Numbered from the stretch's first letter, positions 46,409 to 54,646 are shown. The stretch is 64,000 nucleotides of DNA from Saezia sanguinis (GCF_003991585.1 NZ_PQSP01000002.1:248001-312000), one strand, 5' to 3'. A program made the numbers and translations. Notes: generated by a model not told the origin, from the letters alone.

Positions 46409-46873
46409 ATGGCTACCATGGCAGATCGTCACTTTGAAGCTGCCGGCATACGGCCCATGGCGCTGGCCGATTATGATGCGGTGCTGCACCTCATGCAGCA
46501 TACCCCGGGTGTGGTTGTCCGTGAGGCGGATTCGCGCGAAGGCATTACTTGCTACCTGCAGCGTAACCCTGGGTTGAGTTTTGTTGCTGTCGCTGCTAAC
46601 CGGATTGTCGGCTGTGCCATGTGTGGGCATGACGGCCGGCGGGGCTATTTGCAGCATGTATTGGTGCTGCCTGATTACCGTCAGCAGGGCATTGCGCGCA
46701 AGCTGGTGCAACATTGTCTGGACGGGTTGACCCGGCAAGGCATTTATAAATGCCATCTGGATGTTTTGGCAGACAACCTGGCAGCCCAAGATTATTGGAC
46801 CCATCTGGGGTGGAAAGCGCGCACAGATATCAGGCGCTATTCTTTCATTATGCAAGGTGGGGAAAACAGCTGA
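46409..46873 (+). CDS. GNAT family N-acetyltransferase
   Basis: A 154-residue acetyltransferase. The acetyl-CoA loop is VLVLPDYRQQGIARKLVQHCL (Q/R-x-x-G-x-A), preceded by the beta-4 strand GRRGYLQHVLV. The substrate is unknown. It starts 10 bases after ribB and ends before a strong terminator, so it is probably co-transcribed with ribB under FMN control, though a role in flavin metabolism is not implied. Confidence 0.85.
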   Translation: MATMADRHFEAAGIRPMALADYDAVLHLMQHTPGVVVREADSREGITCYLQRNPGLSFVAVAANRIVGCAMCGHDGRRGYLQHVLVLPDYRQQGIARKLVQHCLDGLTRQGIYKCHLDVLADNLAAQDYWTHLGWKARTDIRRYSFIMQGGENS

Positions 46874-46906
46874 CCTCACGCTGTGTTTTCCGGGTATTTT
46901 CTCAAA

Positions 46907-46949
46907 AACAGTACCGCTTGTATTGTCTGCTGATACAAGCGGTACTGTT
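46907..46949 (+). terminator. Long hairpin after the GNAT gene
   Basis: AACAGTACCGCTTGTAT and ATACAAGCGGTACTGTT form a perfect 17-base stem with a 9-base loop. It is flanked by A-run on the left and a weak T-run on the right, and lies 33 bases past the stop. Confidence 0.75.
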
Positions 46950-47056
46950 ATCTGCTACTTTGTGATTTTCGTATTTATTCCCCCAAGGCTTCAGTAGAAT
47001 GTGCTCATGAAAAACCGTGCCTGTTGTATGCGCAGGCATTCAGAGGATAAAAAGAC

Positions 47057-47659
47057 ATGATCACCATTTACCAGTTAAAACCCCGTTTTCAGGCTTTATT
47101 GCGGCCATTGGCAACACGTCTGGCCGATAAAGGCGTCACGGCCAATGCTGTGACGCTGTGCGCCGCAGCAATTTCTGTTGCCCTGGGGCTGCTACTGTAT
47201 TTTCTGCCGTATCGTTTTCTGTTTTTATTGCTGCCTTTGTGGATGTTTGTACGCATGGCGTTCAATGCCATTGACGGGATGCTGGCACGCGAGTTCGGGC
47301 AGAAGTCAGTGTTAGGGGCTTATCTGAACGAGCTGACCGATGTGGTTTCCGATGCTGCGCTGTATCTGCCGTTTGTCATGGTGGCACCGTTTGGCTGGGG
47401 CAGTGTCGGGCTGGTGATTTTTCTGAGTGTGGTGTCAGAGATGGCTGGAGCATTGGGGCCAATGGTGGGTGCGCCGCGTGCATATAACGGCCCCATGGGT
47501 AAAAGCGATAGGGCATTTGTATTTGGTGCGCTGGGGTTGTGGTTTGCTGTTGCAGGTTCTTTGCCTTCCTGGGCATTCTGGATCATGCCGCTGGTTGCAT
47601 TGGCAATTGCCATCAATATCGTGAATCGCGTGCGCAGCGGTTTGGCTTGCGCCAAATAA
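47057..47659 (+). CDS. ynbA: CDP-alcohol phosphatidyltransferase, YnbA-like
   Basis: An integral membrane enzyme of the CDP-alcohol phosphatidyltransferase family, 200 residues with about six helices. The signature is NAIDGMLAREFGQKSVLGAYLNELTD in outline: residues 73 (D2), 74 (G1), 77-78 (AR), 87 (G2) and 95 (D4) are kept, but D1 is Asn70 and D3 is Asn91. From memory E. coli YnbA has the same substitutions. The acceptor alcohol is unknown. It is the first gene of a six-gene operon that also encodes a CdsA-like enzyme able to supply CDP-diacylglycerol. Confidence 0.85.
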   Translation: MITIYQLKPRFQALLRPLATRLADKGVTANAVTLCAAAISVALGLLLYFLPYRFLFLLLPLWMFVRMAFNAIDGMLAREFGQKSVLGAYLNELTDVVSDAALYLPFVMVAPFGWGSVGLVIFLSVVSEMAGALGPMVGAPRAYNGPMGKSDRAFVFGALGLWFAVAGSLPSWAFWIMPLVALAIAINIVNRVRSGLACAK

Positions 47660-47698
47660 GCAGCATGCATGACAACCAGAACAACACAGGAGAATATC

Positions 47699-49525
47699 AT
47701 GAGCAGTTCAGCAGTTTCCTTGAATTCAGAAAATGTGCCTGCAGAGGCAGAAGATGCTTCACTGCAGTTGCAGCAGCGTCCTGTGCAGTGCGCACATTTT
47801 GCAACCCATGATGGCGTGGATCTGTTTTACCGCCACTGGCCAGCCACTGCACCACGGCGTGGTTGTGTGGTGATGTTTCACCGCGGGCATGAGCATTCGG
47901 GACGTATGGCGCATCTGGTGTCTGAGTTGAATATGCCCGACTTTGATTTTTTTGCCTGGGATGCACGTGGGCACGGCAATTCTCCCGGTGTGCGTGGCGA
48001 CGCCCCGAGCTTTGGTGCTTCGGTACGCGATGTGCAGACGTTTATCGACCATATTCATCAGACGTATGGGATTGCCTGCCAGGATATGGTGGTACTGGCT
48101 CAAAGTGTCGGTGCCGTGTATGTGAGCACATGGGCGCACGATTATGCGCCAAAGATCCGCTGTCTGGTACTGGCTTCGCCAGCATTCAAGGTGAAGCTGT
48201 ATGTGCCATTGGCCCGCCCGGCGATAAAGCTGTGGCATAAGGTCAAAGGCAACTTTTTTGTCAACAGCTATGTCAAGGCAAAATACCTGACGCATGATAA
48301 AGCGCGGCAGCAGTCTTATGACACGGACCCGCTCATTACCAGAGCCATTTCAGCCCGTATTCTGCTGGGGCTGTATGAGGCTGGTGAACGTGTGGTGCAG
48401 GATGCTAATGCCATTACAGTGCCGACACAGTTGCTGATTTCGGGCAATGACTGGGTGGTGCACCACAAACCGCAACACCAGTTTTTTGACCGGCTGGGCA
48501 GTTCCGTCAAAGAAAAGCATGTGCTGGATGGTTTTTTCCACGACACGCTGGGCGAAAAAAACCGGCACGTCGCAATAGATAAAGTGCGTACGTTTATTTT
48601 GCATCAGTTTGACAACCCGGCCGAAACAGTCAACCTGTTAAATGCACACCGGCAGGGCGCCACTTATGCAGAAGCCCAGGTGCTGGCGCGGCCGCTTTCG
48701 CTGCTCAGCCCCAAAGGGTTTTATTGGGCCGCTTACCGGGCCAACATGAAGCTGGGGCGTTTTCTTTCCAAAGGGGTTCGTATCGGGCATGAAACGGGTT
48801 TTGACTCGGGCAGCACACTGGATTATGTATACCAGAATCAGCCTACAGGCAGCGGCCCGCTGGGCCGGTTGATTGACCGTTATTACCTCAATGCCATTGG
48901 CTGGCGTGGTATCCGGCAGCGCAAGGTCCATATCGAGGAGCTGCTGCGCAAGGCATTGTCCATGTTGGCGGGTGACGGCAAGCCGTTGCGGGTGCTGGAT
49001 ATTGCAGCCGGCCATGGGCGCTATGTGCTGGAAGCATTGACACAATCGGCACAGCAGCCCGAATCAATTGTGCTGCGTGATTTCAGCGAGTTGAATGTGC
49101 AGCAGGGGCAGCAACTGATTCAAGACAAGGGGCTGACACATATAGCACGGTTTGAAAAAGGAGACGCTTTTGACCGCAGCAGCGTTGCTGCGGTAACACC
49201 GGCGCCTACGGTGGGAATTGTCTCTGGCCTTTACGAGCTGTTTGCCGACAATGATATGGTTAGCCGGTCTTTGGCAGGTATGGCGGATGCTATTGAACCG
49301 GGTGGCTATCTGATCTATACCGGGCAGCCCTGGCACCCGCAGTTGGAGATGATTGCGCGTGCATTAACCAGCCACCGTGATGGTGTGGCATGGGTCATGC
49401 GCCGCCGTGTTCAGGCCGAAATGGATCAACTGGTTGAAGCTGCAGGGTTTGAAAAAATTGAGCAGCGCATAGATGAGTGGGGCATTTTCACGGTGTCGCT
49501 GGCACGCAGACGGAAGTCTGTTTAA
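47699..49525 (+). CDS. ynbC: Alpha/beta hydrolase fused to SAM methyltransferase, YnbC-like
   Basis: A 608-residue cytoplasmic two-domain protein. The N-terminal alpha/beta hydrolase (~30-310) has the oxyanion HRGHEHSGR, nucleophile Ser136 in LAQSVGAV, and Asp251 and His281 as the other triad members. The C-terminal class I methyltransferase (~395-605) has SAM motif VLDIAAGHG at 432-440. AGGAGA before ATG 47699 makes this start better than ATG 47669. The hydrolase resembles monoglyceride or lysophospholipid lipases, so it may act on lipid intermediates; the methyl acceptor is unknown. It follows ynbA by 39 bases. Confidence 0.87.
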   Translation: MSSSAVSLNSENVPAEAEDASLQLQQRPVQCAHFATHDGVDLFYRHWPATAPRRGCVVMFHRGHEHSGRMAHLVSELNMPDFDFFAWDARGHGNSPGVRGDAPSFGASVRDVQTFIDHIHQTYGIACQDMVVLAQSVGAVYVSTWAHDYAPKIRCLVLASPAFKVKLYVPLARPAIKLWHKVKGNFFVNSYVKAKYLTHDKARQQSYDTDPLITRAISARILLGLYEAGERVVQDANAITVPTQLLISGNDWVVHHKPQHQFFDRLGSSVKEKHVLDGFFHDTLGEKNRHVAIDKVRTFILHQFDNPAETVNLLNAHRQGATYAEAQVLARPLSLLSPKGFYWAAYRANMKLGRFLSKGVRIGHETGFDSGSTLDYVYQNQPTGSGPLGRLIDRYYLNAIGWRGIRQRKVHIEELLRKALSMLAGDGKPLRVLDIAAGHGRYVLEALTQSAQQPESIVLRDFSELNVQQGQQLIQDKGLTHIARFEKGDAFDRSSVAAVTPAPTVGIVSGLYELFADNDMVSRSLAGMADAIEPGGYLIYTGQPWHPQLEMIARALTSHRDGVAWVMRRRVQAEMDQLVEAAGFEKIEQRIDEWGIFTVSLARRRKSV

Positions 49526-49555
49526 AGTGGCATGGAAAACATCAGAGTTTGACAG

Positions 49556-50962
49556 ATGAAAAGAGCAACTTCTCCAGATCATGCGGCACGTTATGCCACT
49601 GATGCTCCTGCTGTGCATGCGGGGGCGCGATCTTCTGCCATTCAATGGCGGCGCAGTCTTGCATGGCTGCTGTTTCTGGGGCCTTTTTTCTTTTTGAGTT
49701 ATGGCTTTGCCAATTATTGGGCTCAGCAGCATGAAGTCTCCCGGGTTATGGTATTTGCCTGGGAAGTGCATATTCCTTTTTGGGCGTGGAGCATCATTCC
49801 CTACTGGTCAATTGATCTGCTTTACGGCTTGTCTTTTCTGCTGTGCCGCAGCCCTAAAGCGGTGGACCGCCATGCATTGCGCTTGCTGAGCGTGCAGATC
49901 ATTTCCGTAACCTGTTTTCTGTTGTTTCCATTGCGCTTCAGCTTTGAGCGGCCAGTGACAGATGGCGTATTTGGTGCGTTGTTTAATGTGCTGATGAGCT
50001 TTGACCGGCCTTATAACCAGGCGCCTTCGCTGCATATTGGTTTGCTGATGGTGATCTGGTACCAGTTTGCTTTGCATACACGCGGTATTTGGCGCTGGGT
50101 TGTGCACGCCTGGGCGCTGCTGATCGGTCTTTCTGTGCTGACCACTTACCAGCACCATTTCATTGATGTGCCAACCGGCGCACTGGTGGGGTTGTTGTGT
50201 ATATGGCTGTGGCCGGAGCAGGGGCGCTCCCCTTTAAGCGGCTGGCGCTGGCAACGTACAGCCATGCACTGGCGGCTGGCATTGATTTATGCATTTAGCG
50301 GTCTGCTGGTTGCTGTTTTTGGGGTGCTGCTGGGTGGCGTGTGGCTGTGGGGCTTGTGGATTGCCGTTTCTTTATGGATGCTGGCACTGATTTATATCGG
50401 CCCGGGTGTACATGGTTTCCAGAAACGGCAGGGGGCTCACAGCATGGCATTGACCGTGCTGATGTGGCCGTGCCTGCTTGGGTTGTGGCTGAACTCACGC
50501 GGCTGGACGCGCCGCCATCCACAACCCGATCATATCAGCGGCCAGGTGTGGCTGGGGCGTATTCCTACGCGAAAAGACATACGCCGCTATGAGGTGAATG
50601 CATTGTACGACCTGACGGCAGAAATGCGGGCGCCACGCGGTGCCGGGCAGACATATGTGTACAAGGGGCAACCCTGCATGGATTTGATTGCGCCGCAACC
50701 TCATGAGCTGTTGCGCGCTGCGCAGGACATTGACCATCTGCATTCTCAGGGCTACCGGGTACTGGTCTGCTGTGCGCTGGGTTATTCCCGCAGTGCCAGT
50801 TGTGTGGCGGCCTGGCTGCTTTGGAGCGGGCAGGCGGCAGGTGTTGAAGAAGCATTGGCAAAAGTGCAACAGCACCGCGCACGTACAATGATCAGCCCAA
50901 GGCACTGGCAGGCGCTTGAAGCAAGCTGGCGCATGATGCAAAAAGAAACGGTTGCACCATGA
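49556..50962 (+). CDS. ynbD: PAP2 and dual-specificity phosphatase fusion, YnbD-like
   Basis: A 468-residue membrane protein with two phosphatase modules. The N-terminal ~310 residues hold many helices and a PAP2/AUR1-like site: RPYNQAPSLH (151-160, PSLH in place of PSGH) and HHFIDVPTGAL (200-210). The C-terminal domain (~322-468) is a dual-specificity phosphatase with the Cys-x5-Arg loop CALGYSR (Cys406, Arg412). Both folds act on lipid phosphates in other systems. It could dephosphorylate the product of YnbA, as PTPMT1 or PgpA/B do for phosphatidylglycerophosphate. It overlaps the next gene by four bases. Confidence 0.87.
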   Translation: MKRATSPDHAARYATDAPAVHAGARSSAIQWRRSLAWLLFLGPFFFLSYGFANYWAQQHEVSRVMVFAWEVHIPFWAWSIIPYWSIDLLYGLSFLLCRSPKAVDRHALRLLSVQIISVTCFLLFPLRFSFERPVTDGVFGALFNVLMSFDRPYNQAPSLHIGLLMVIWYQFALHTRGIWRWVVHAWALLIGLSVLTTYQHHFIDVPTGALVGLLCIWLWPEQGRSPLSGWRWQRTAMHWRLALIYAFSGLLVAVFGVLLGGVWLWGLWIAVSLWMLALIYIGPGVHGFQKRQGAHSMALTVLMWPCLLGLWLNSRGWTRRHPQPDHISGQVWLGRIPTRKDIRRYEVNALYDLTAEMRAPRGAGQTYVYKGQPCMDLIAPQPHELLRAAQDIDHLHSQGYRVLVCCALGYSRSASCVAAWLLWSGQAAGVEEALAKVQQHRARTMISPRHWQALEASWRMMQKETVAP

Positions 50963-51423
50963 ACCATGAGCATTTGCCCGCATCGCAGGAACAGTTGCTG
51001 GCCCGGATGGTTGTGATCATCGGCACTTTACGTACCGAGGTCTTGCTGTGGGTGGTCAGTCTGGCTCTGGTACTGGCGGCGCTGGTGGTATTGATTGCTG
51101 GGCCGCAGGCATTTTCATGGCAGGGCTGGCTGGCGCTTTCCAGTCTGATTGCAGCGGCCATGCAGTTTTATTATGCGGCGAGGGTCCGTTTTGATGCGTA
51201 TGTGTTCTCTCAGTGGCTGCATCAGTGGCAGATATCCGGCCAGGCCAACCCTGAGGCAACAATGGCGGCGTTTGACACGGCGGTCTGCCGGCAGTCATTA
51301 CCGGTACGGGCATTACATGACCGGTGGCAGGGGGCATTGCGCCTTTTATATTGCCAAGGAATCTGCTTGGCTGTGCAAACAGCGCTGCTGATGTCATCTA
51401 TACTAGCAGGTTACTTCATGTAG
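50959..51423 (+). CDS. Small membrane protein in the ynb-like operon
   Basis: A 154-residue protein that overlaps ynbD by ATGA, so it is translationally coupled. Two N-terminal helices (~30-72, VLLWVVSLALVLAALVVLIAG and LALSSLIAAAMQFYYA) and one C-terminal helix (~130-150) are visible. The soluble middle includes ARVRFDAYVFSQWL. I do not recognise a family. Its fixed place between the phosphatase and acyltransferase genes suggests an accessory or scaffold role in the same membrane pathway. Confidence 0.75.
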   Translation: MNHEHLPASQEQLLARMVVIIGTLRTEVLLWVVSLALVLAALVVLIAGPQAFSWQGWLALSSLIAAAMQFYYAARVRFDAYVFSQWLHQWQISGQANPEATMAAFDTAVCRQSLPVRALHDRWQGALRLLYCQGICLAVQTALLMSSILAGYFM

Positions 51424-51433
51424 TTTTTAATTT

Positions 51434-52072
51434 ATGGCTTTTGAACGACTGGTTGGTGCAACCATCTGTGGTTTTGTCAAACTGATAACCGGTGCGCGGG
51501 TAATCTGGCAGGACAACGCACCCGAAGAGCGACAGCGTATTTATTTTGCCAATCACCGCAGCCACGCTGATATCGTGTTGCTGTGGTCGGCATTGCCGCC
51601 GGCGATTCGTTACCGTTCCCGTCCGGTGGCGGGCGCAGACTACTGGCAAACCAACAAGTTCAAACAGTATCTGGCCGGGCAGGTTTTCCAGAGCGTGCTG
51701 ATTGACCGTAACCGCTCGGAAACTTCGCCCAATCCGGTTGAGCAGATGGTTACCGCGCTCAGCGAAGGATCTTCCCTCATTATCTTTCCGGAAGGTACGC
51801 GCAACCTGGATGAAGGCGTTAAACCGTTTAAAAGCGGGATCTACCATCTGGCCAAAGCGCATCCGGAGGTTGAACTGGTTCCCGTATGGCTGGAAAACAT
51901 GGGGCGTGTCATGCCCAAAGGTGAAATTGTGCCGGTGCCGTTGATTTGCACACTGATTTTTGGCCCGGCCATGCACTTGCAGCCGCAGGAAACCAAAGAG
52001 GAGTTCTTGGAACGTGCCAGAAATGCATTGCTGAATCTGCAGCCTTCCAAGGAGAAGGAGGAAGAATTATGA
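51434..52072 (+). CDS. 1-acyl-sn-glycerol-3-phosphate acyltransferase family protein
   Basis: A PlsC-type acyltransferase of 212 residues. The catalytic His-x4-Asp box is NHRSHAD (His41, Asp46), and the glycerol-phosphate binding motif is FPEGTRN at 118-124. There is no clear transmembrane anchor. It would acylate a lysophospholipid or lysophosphatidate. Gene overlap with the downstream CdsA-like gene (ATGA) suggests it feeds phosphatidate into CDP-diacylglycerol. E. coli ynbABCD as I recall lacks this gene, so it looks like an extension of that module. Confidence 0.88.
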   Translation: MAFERLVGATICGFVKLITGARVIWQDNAPEERQRIYFANHRSHADIVLLWSALPPAIRYRSRPVAGADYWQTNKFKQYLAGQVFQSVLIDRNRSETSPNPVEQMVTALSEGSSLIIFPEGTRNLDEGVKPFKSGIYHLAKAHPEVELVPVWLENMGRVMPKGEIVPVPLICTLIFGPAMHLQPQETKEEFLERARNALLNLQPSKEKEEEL

Positions 52073-53016
52073 GCATGACGTCTGCAGAAGCGCTGCGCAT
52101 TGTATTTGCCGGCCTGTTTGTGGCGCTGGTCTTTTTCAGTCTGGTGGGTCGGGTGCTCAAGTGGCATTTTGCCGCGCACAAGCCGCATACCGTGATTGAT
52201 AATCTGAATACCCGCATTCAGGCCTGGTGGGCCATGATCATTTTCATCGGCATTGCCATTTGGGTTGGCAAGCTGGGCCTGCTGGTTTTATTCGGGTTTA
52301 TATCGTTTCAGTGTCTGCGGGAGTATATTTCTGTCACCAAAACGCGCATTGCAGACCACCATGCACTGGTCTGGTGCTTTTATTTCTTCCTGCCGCTGCA
52401 ATACATTCTCATTGGGCTTGACTGGTATGGGCTGTTCAGCATTCTGATTCCGGTGTATGCGTTTTTGCTGCTGCCCATCTCTGCGGCGCTGAAAGAAGAT
52501 ACCAAGCAGTTCTTGTCACGTGCAGCACAGGTGCAGTGGGGCCTGATGATCTGCGTGTACTGCCTGTCTTATGTACCGGCACTGATGTCGCTGCAAATTC
52601 CGGGGTATGAGGGTGCCAATGCGCTGCTGATTGTCTTTTTGATTCTGACGGTACAGTCCAGCGATGTATTTCAGTATATCTGGGGCAAACTGCTTGGGCG
52701 GCATAAACTCTCGCCGCAGATCTCGCCATCCAAAACCCTTGAAGGACTGATTGGCGGTGTGGCCAGTTCCACCCTGATGGGGGCGGCGATGTGGTGGATC
52801 ACACCATTTTCAATGTGGCAGGCGGCGTTGATTGCGCTGGCCATTAACCTCATGGGATTTTTTGGCGGGTTTGTGCTGTCAGCCATCAAACGCGACCGCG
52901 GTGTGAAAGACTGGGGCAATATGATCGAAGGGCACGGCGGCATGTTGGACCGTGTGGATTCAATCAGTTTTTCGGCACCGATTTTCTTCCATCTGATCCG
53001 CTATTTCTGGGCTTAA
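52069..53016 (+). CDS. ynbB: Phosphatidate cytidylyltransferase, CdsA/YnbB-like
   Basis: Makes CDP-diacylglycerol from phosphatidate and CTP at the inner membrane. The 315-residue protein has about eight helices and the CdsA signature: QSSDVFQYIWGKLLGRHKLSPQISPSKTLEG in outline, then FFGGFVLSAIKRDRGVKDWG and GHGGMLDRVDS near the end. The ATG at 52069 overlaps the acyltransferase stop and is preceded by GGAGAAGGAGG, so the 41-residue longer frame was rejected. It is the last gene of the six-gene operon. The cell presumably has a separate housekeeping cdsA elsewhere. Confidence 0.9.
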   Translation: MSMTSAEALRIVFAGLFVALVFFSLVGRVLKWHFAAHKPHTVIDNLNTRIQAWWAMIIFIGIAIWVGKLGLLVLFGFISFQCLREYISVTKTRIADHHALVWCFYFFLPLQYILIGLDWYGLFSILIPVYAFLLLPISAALKEDTKQFLSRAAQVQWGLMICVYCLSYVPALMSLQIPGYEGANALLIVFLILTVQSSDVFQYIWGKLLGRHKLSPQISPSKTLEGLIGGVASSTLMGAAMWWITPFSMWQAALIALAINLMGFFGGFVLSAIKRDRGVKDWGNMIEGHGGMLDRVDSISFSAPIFFHLIRYFWA

Positions 53017-53040
53017 ATGTAATAAAACAGCTGTCTTTAC

Positions 53041-53283
53041 TCAAGCAATTTCCCAAGGTAAATCTTTGCGACCATCTACGGCTTTGAGCTTGCCCTCTTT
53101 CCTGAGAGCCAAGGCGGCCCATCGGGTGTCATATTGCCATGTATATAAGATATCTCCAGAGTTCTGGAGTATGTGTTTTTTCTTTTCCCAGATGTATTTT
53201 GCGACATCTTTAGGATACCCTTTGCATCCAAGACTTTGGAGTGCTTCCAATATCCATGGCTTAAAGTCAGTACGGGTAATCAT
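53041..53283 (-). CDS. Small winged-helix protein, Mrr N-terminal-like
   Basis: An 80-residue protein that as a whole resembles the N-terminal winged-helix domain of Mrr restriction enzymes: ILEALQSLGCKGYPKDVAKYI, then YDTRWAALALRKEGKLKAV and a final DLPWEIA. No nuclease domain follows. It may be a solitary DNA-binding protein or a relic of a larger gene. It lies between the convergent end of the ynb-like operon and hemY. Composition is more AT-rich than neighbours. Family call is from motif pattern. Confidence 0.65.
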   Translation of the reverse strand: MITRTDFKPWILEALQSLGCKGYPKDVAKYIWEKKKHILQNSGDILYTWQYDTRWAALALRKEGKLKAVDGRKDLPWEIA

Positions 53284-53326
53284 ATTTTTATTCTTTTAAG
53301 TGTGAGCGCTTGAGAGTAACAAAGTA

Positions 53327-53359
53327 AGTGAAAGACACTCATAAAAAGTGTCTTTCATT
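53327..53359 (-). terminator. Hairpin past hemY
   Basis: TGAAAGACACT and AGTGTCTTTCA form an 11-base perfect stem around CATAAAA, just past the hemY stop at 53363. There is no strong T-run on the minus strand, so terminator function is likely but not certain. Confidence 0.55.
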
Positions 53360-53362
53360 TTG

Positions 53363-54625
53363 TTACGCATTAAAAAGCAGTGCGGCTTCTTTATAGTACG
53401 CAGCAGCTTTTTCTGTCTCGTTACTATCTTCTGCCATTTTTGCCAGTGCCAGTAAAGCGCGCTGGCGCAGTGCGGCCGACAGTTGTTCGTTTCGCACAAT
53501 CTGGTCCAGCAGCATCTGTGCGCGCCCCAGAATCTGGTGCTGTTCGCAGACGCGGCCTGCCAGATAGGTCAGCATCGGGTCTTCCGGCGCCTGGTTGTGT
53601 GTTTGCTCAATGCGTTTGAGCCAGCTTTCATCGGCACCGGACATGGCCAGGTCCAGCGTTATCAGCAATGGGGTGCGGATATTTTCCGGCAGCGTATTGA
53701 TGTCACTCCAGCATGTGGCAATCAGGCTGCATGCGGTTGCGGCATCATGGTACTGGGCATATTTCCATGCGGCATGTGCAATCACGGCGGGCAGCTTGCG
53801 TTCTTTGGCATCCAGTTTTTCCCACAGGTCTTTCAACTGCGGCAGATCTGTGGCGGAGTCCAGTACCTGGGATGCCAGGTCGCTGATGATCTGTTCGGCT
53901 TTCTGCGGCTCATAGGCTTTGTGCTTGATCAGCATTCTGGCCGTATGCAGCGCTGCCAAGGGAGCGCCTTCCATGCGGTCAATCTTGAGTTGCATTTGCA
54001 GTGTTGCAATGCGGCGCGCCACACCGGGGTCAAGCTTGCCGATGGCAGCACGGGCTGCCTGAGGCTCACGGTTTTCAATCAGCCATTGTGCCTGTTGCAG
54101 GCGGACACCATCGGGTGCATCGCTCAGCCTGGATTTTTCAGCCAGCTTTAAAGCCAGGTTCATTTGTTCGGTGTAGGTTTCTTTGTCTTTCAGTCGGTTG
54201 GCACCAGCAGCAGCCATCAGGTGGGCAACAACGCCGAATTCAACCGTGCCGTCAATTTTTTCACGGCGCGAGCGGTTTTTTTCATACGCCTTGATGGCCT
54301 TGTTGGCGCTTTTCACGGTGCGTGAATAGCGGCCGGCCAGATACTGCAAAATGGCTTCATTGAGCTCTGTGTTGCCATGGCGTTCGCGCCTGAGGTCGCG
54401 CCAGCGGCGTGTGGCGCTGGGCAGATTCAGCAGGTTGGCCAGCAGCCGGGCCAGGAGGTAGCCTGCTACCAGTATCAGAATTGCCGCAATGACAAAAAAA
54501 TTAAAGCTGATCTGGTAGCTGTTTTCTTTCATGTAGAACACAACAGAGTACTGGTTTTCTACACCAAACAGGGCAGCCAGCGTTGCGGCTGCAAAAATCA
54601 TTAAAAGCCAGATAACCCAACGCAT
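53363..54625 (-). CDS. hemY: HemY protein (haem biosynthesis-associated)
   Basis: A 420-residue HemY-N family membrane protein, not protoporphyrinogen oxidase. Two N-terminal helices (~3-20 and ~40-64) flank a short periplasmic loop, then TPR-like helical repeats fill the rest. RWVIWLLMIFAAATLAALFG at the start and LAGYLLARLLANLLNLP fit the family. It is the last gene of hemC-hemD-hemX-hemY; its role is thought to be structural or regulatory for tetrapyrrole synthesis. Confidence 0.9.
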   Translation of the reverse strand: MRWVIWLLMIFAAATLAALFGVENQYSVVFYMKENSYQISFNFFVIAAILILVAGYLLARLLANLLNLPSATRRWRDLRRERHGNTELNEAILQYLAGRYSRTVKSANKAIKAYEKNRSRREKIDGTVEFGVVAHLMAAAGANRLKDKETYTEQMNLALKLAEKSRLSDAPDGVRLQQAQWLIENREPQAARAAIGKLDPGVARRIATLQMQLKIDRMEGAPLAALHTARMLIKHKAYEPQKAEQIISDLASQVLDSATDLPQLKDLWEKLDAKERKLPAVIAHAAWKYAQYHDAATACSLIATCWSDINTLPENIRTPLLITLDLAMSGADESWLKRIEQTHNQAPEDPMLTYLAGRVCEQHQILGRAQMLLDQIVRNEQLSAALRQRALLALAKMAEDSNETEKAAAYYKEAALLFNA

Positions 54626-54646
54626 GTTTTTTTACTCCTGTGCTTT

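Noticed and set aside
53483..54151. 222-codon plus-strand frame across hemY
   Set aside because: Shadow of the clear hemY gene; no independent motif.
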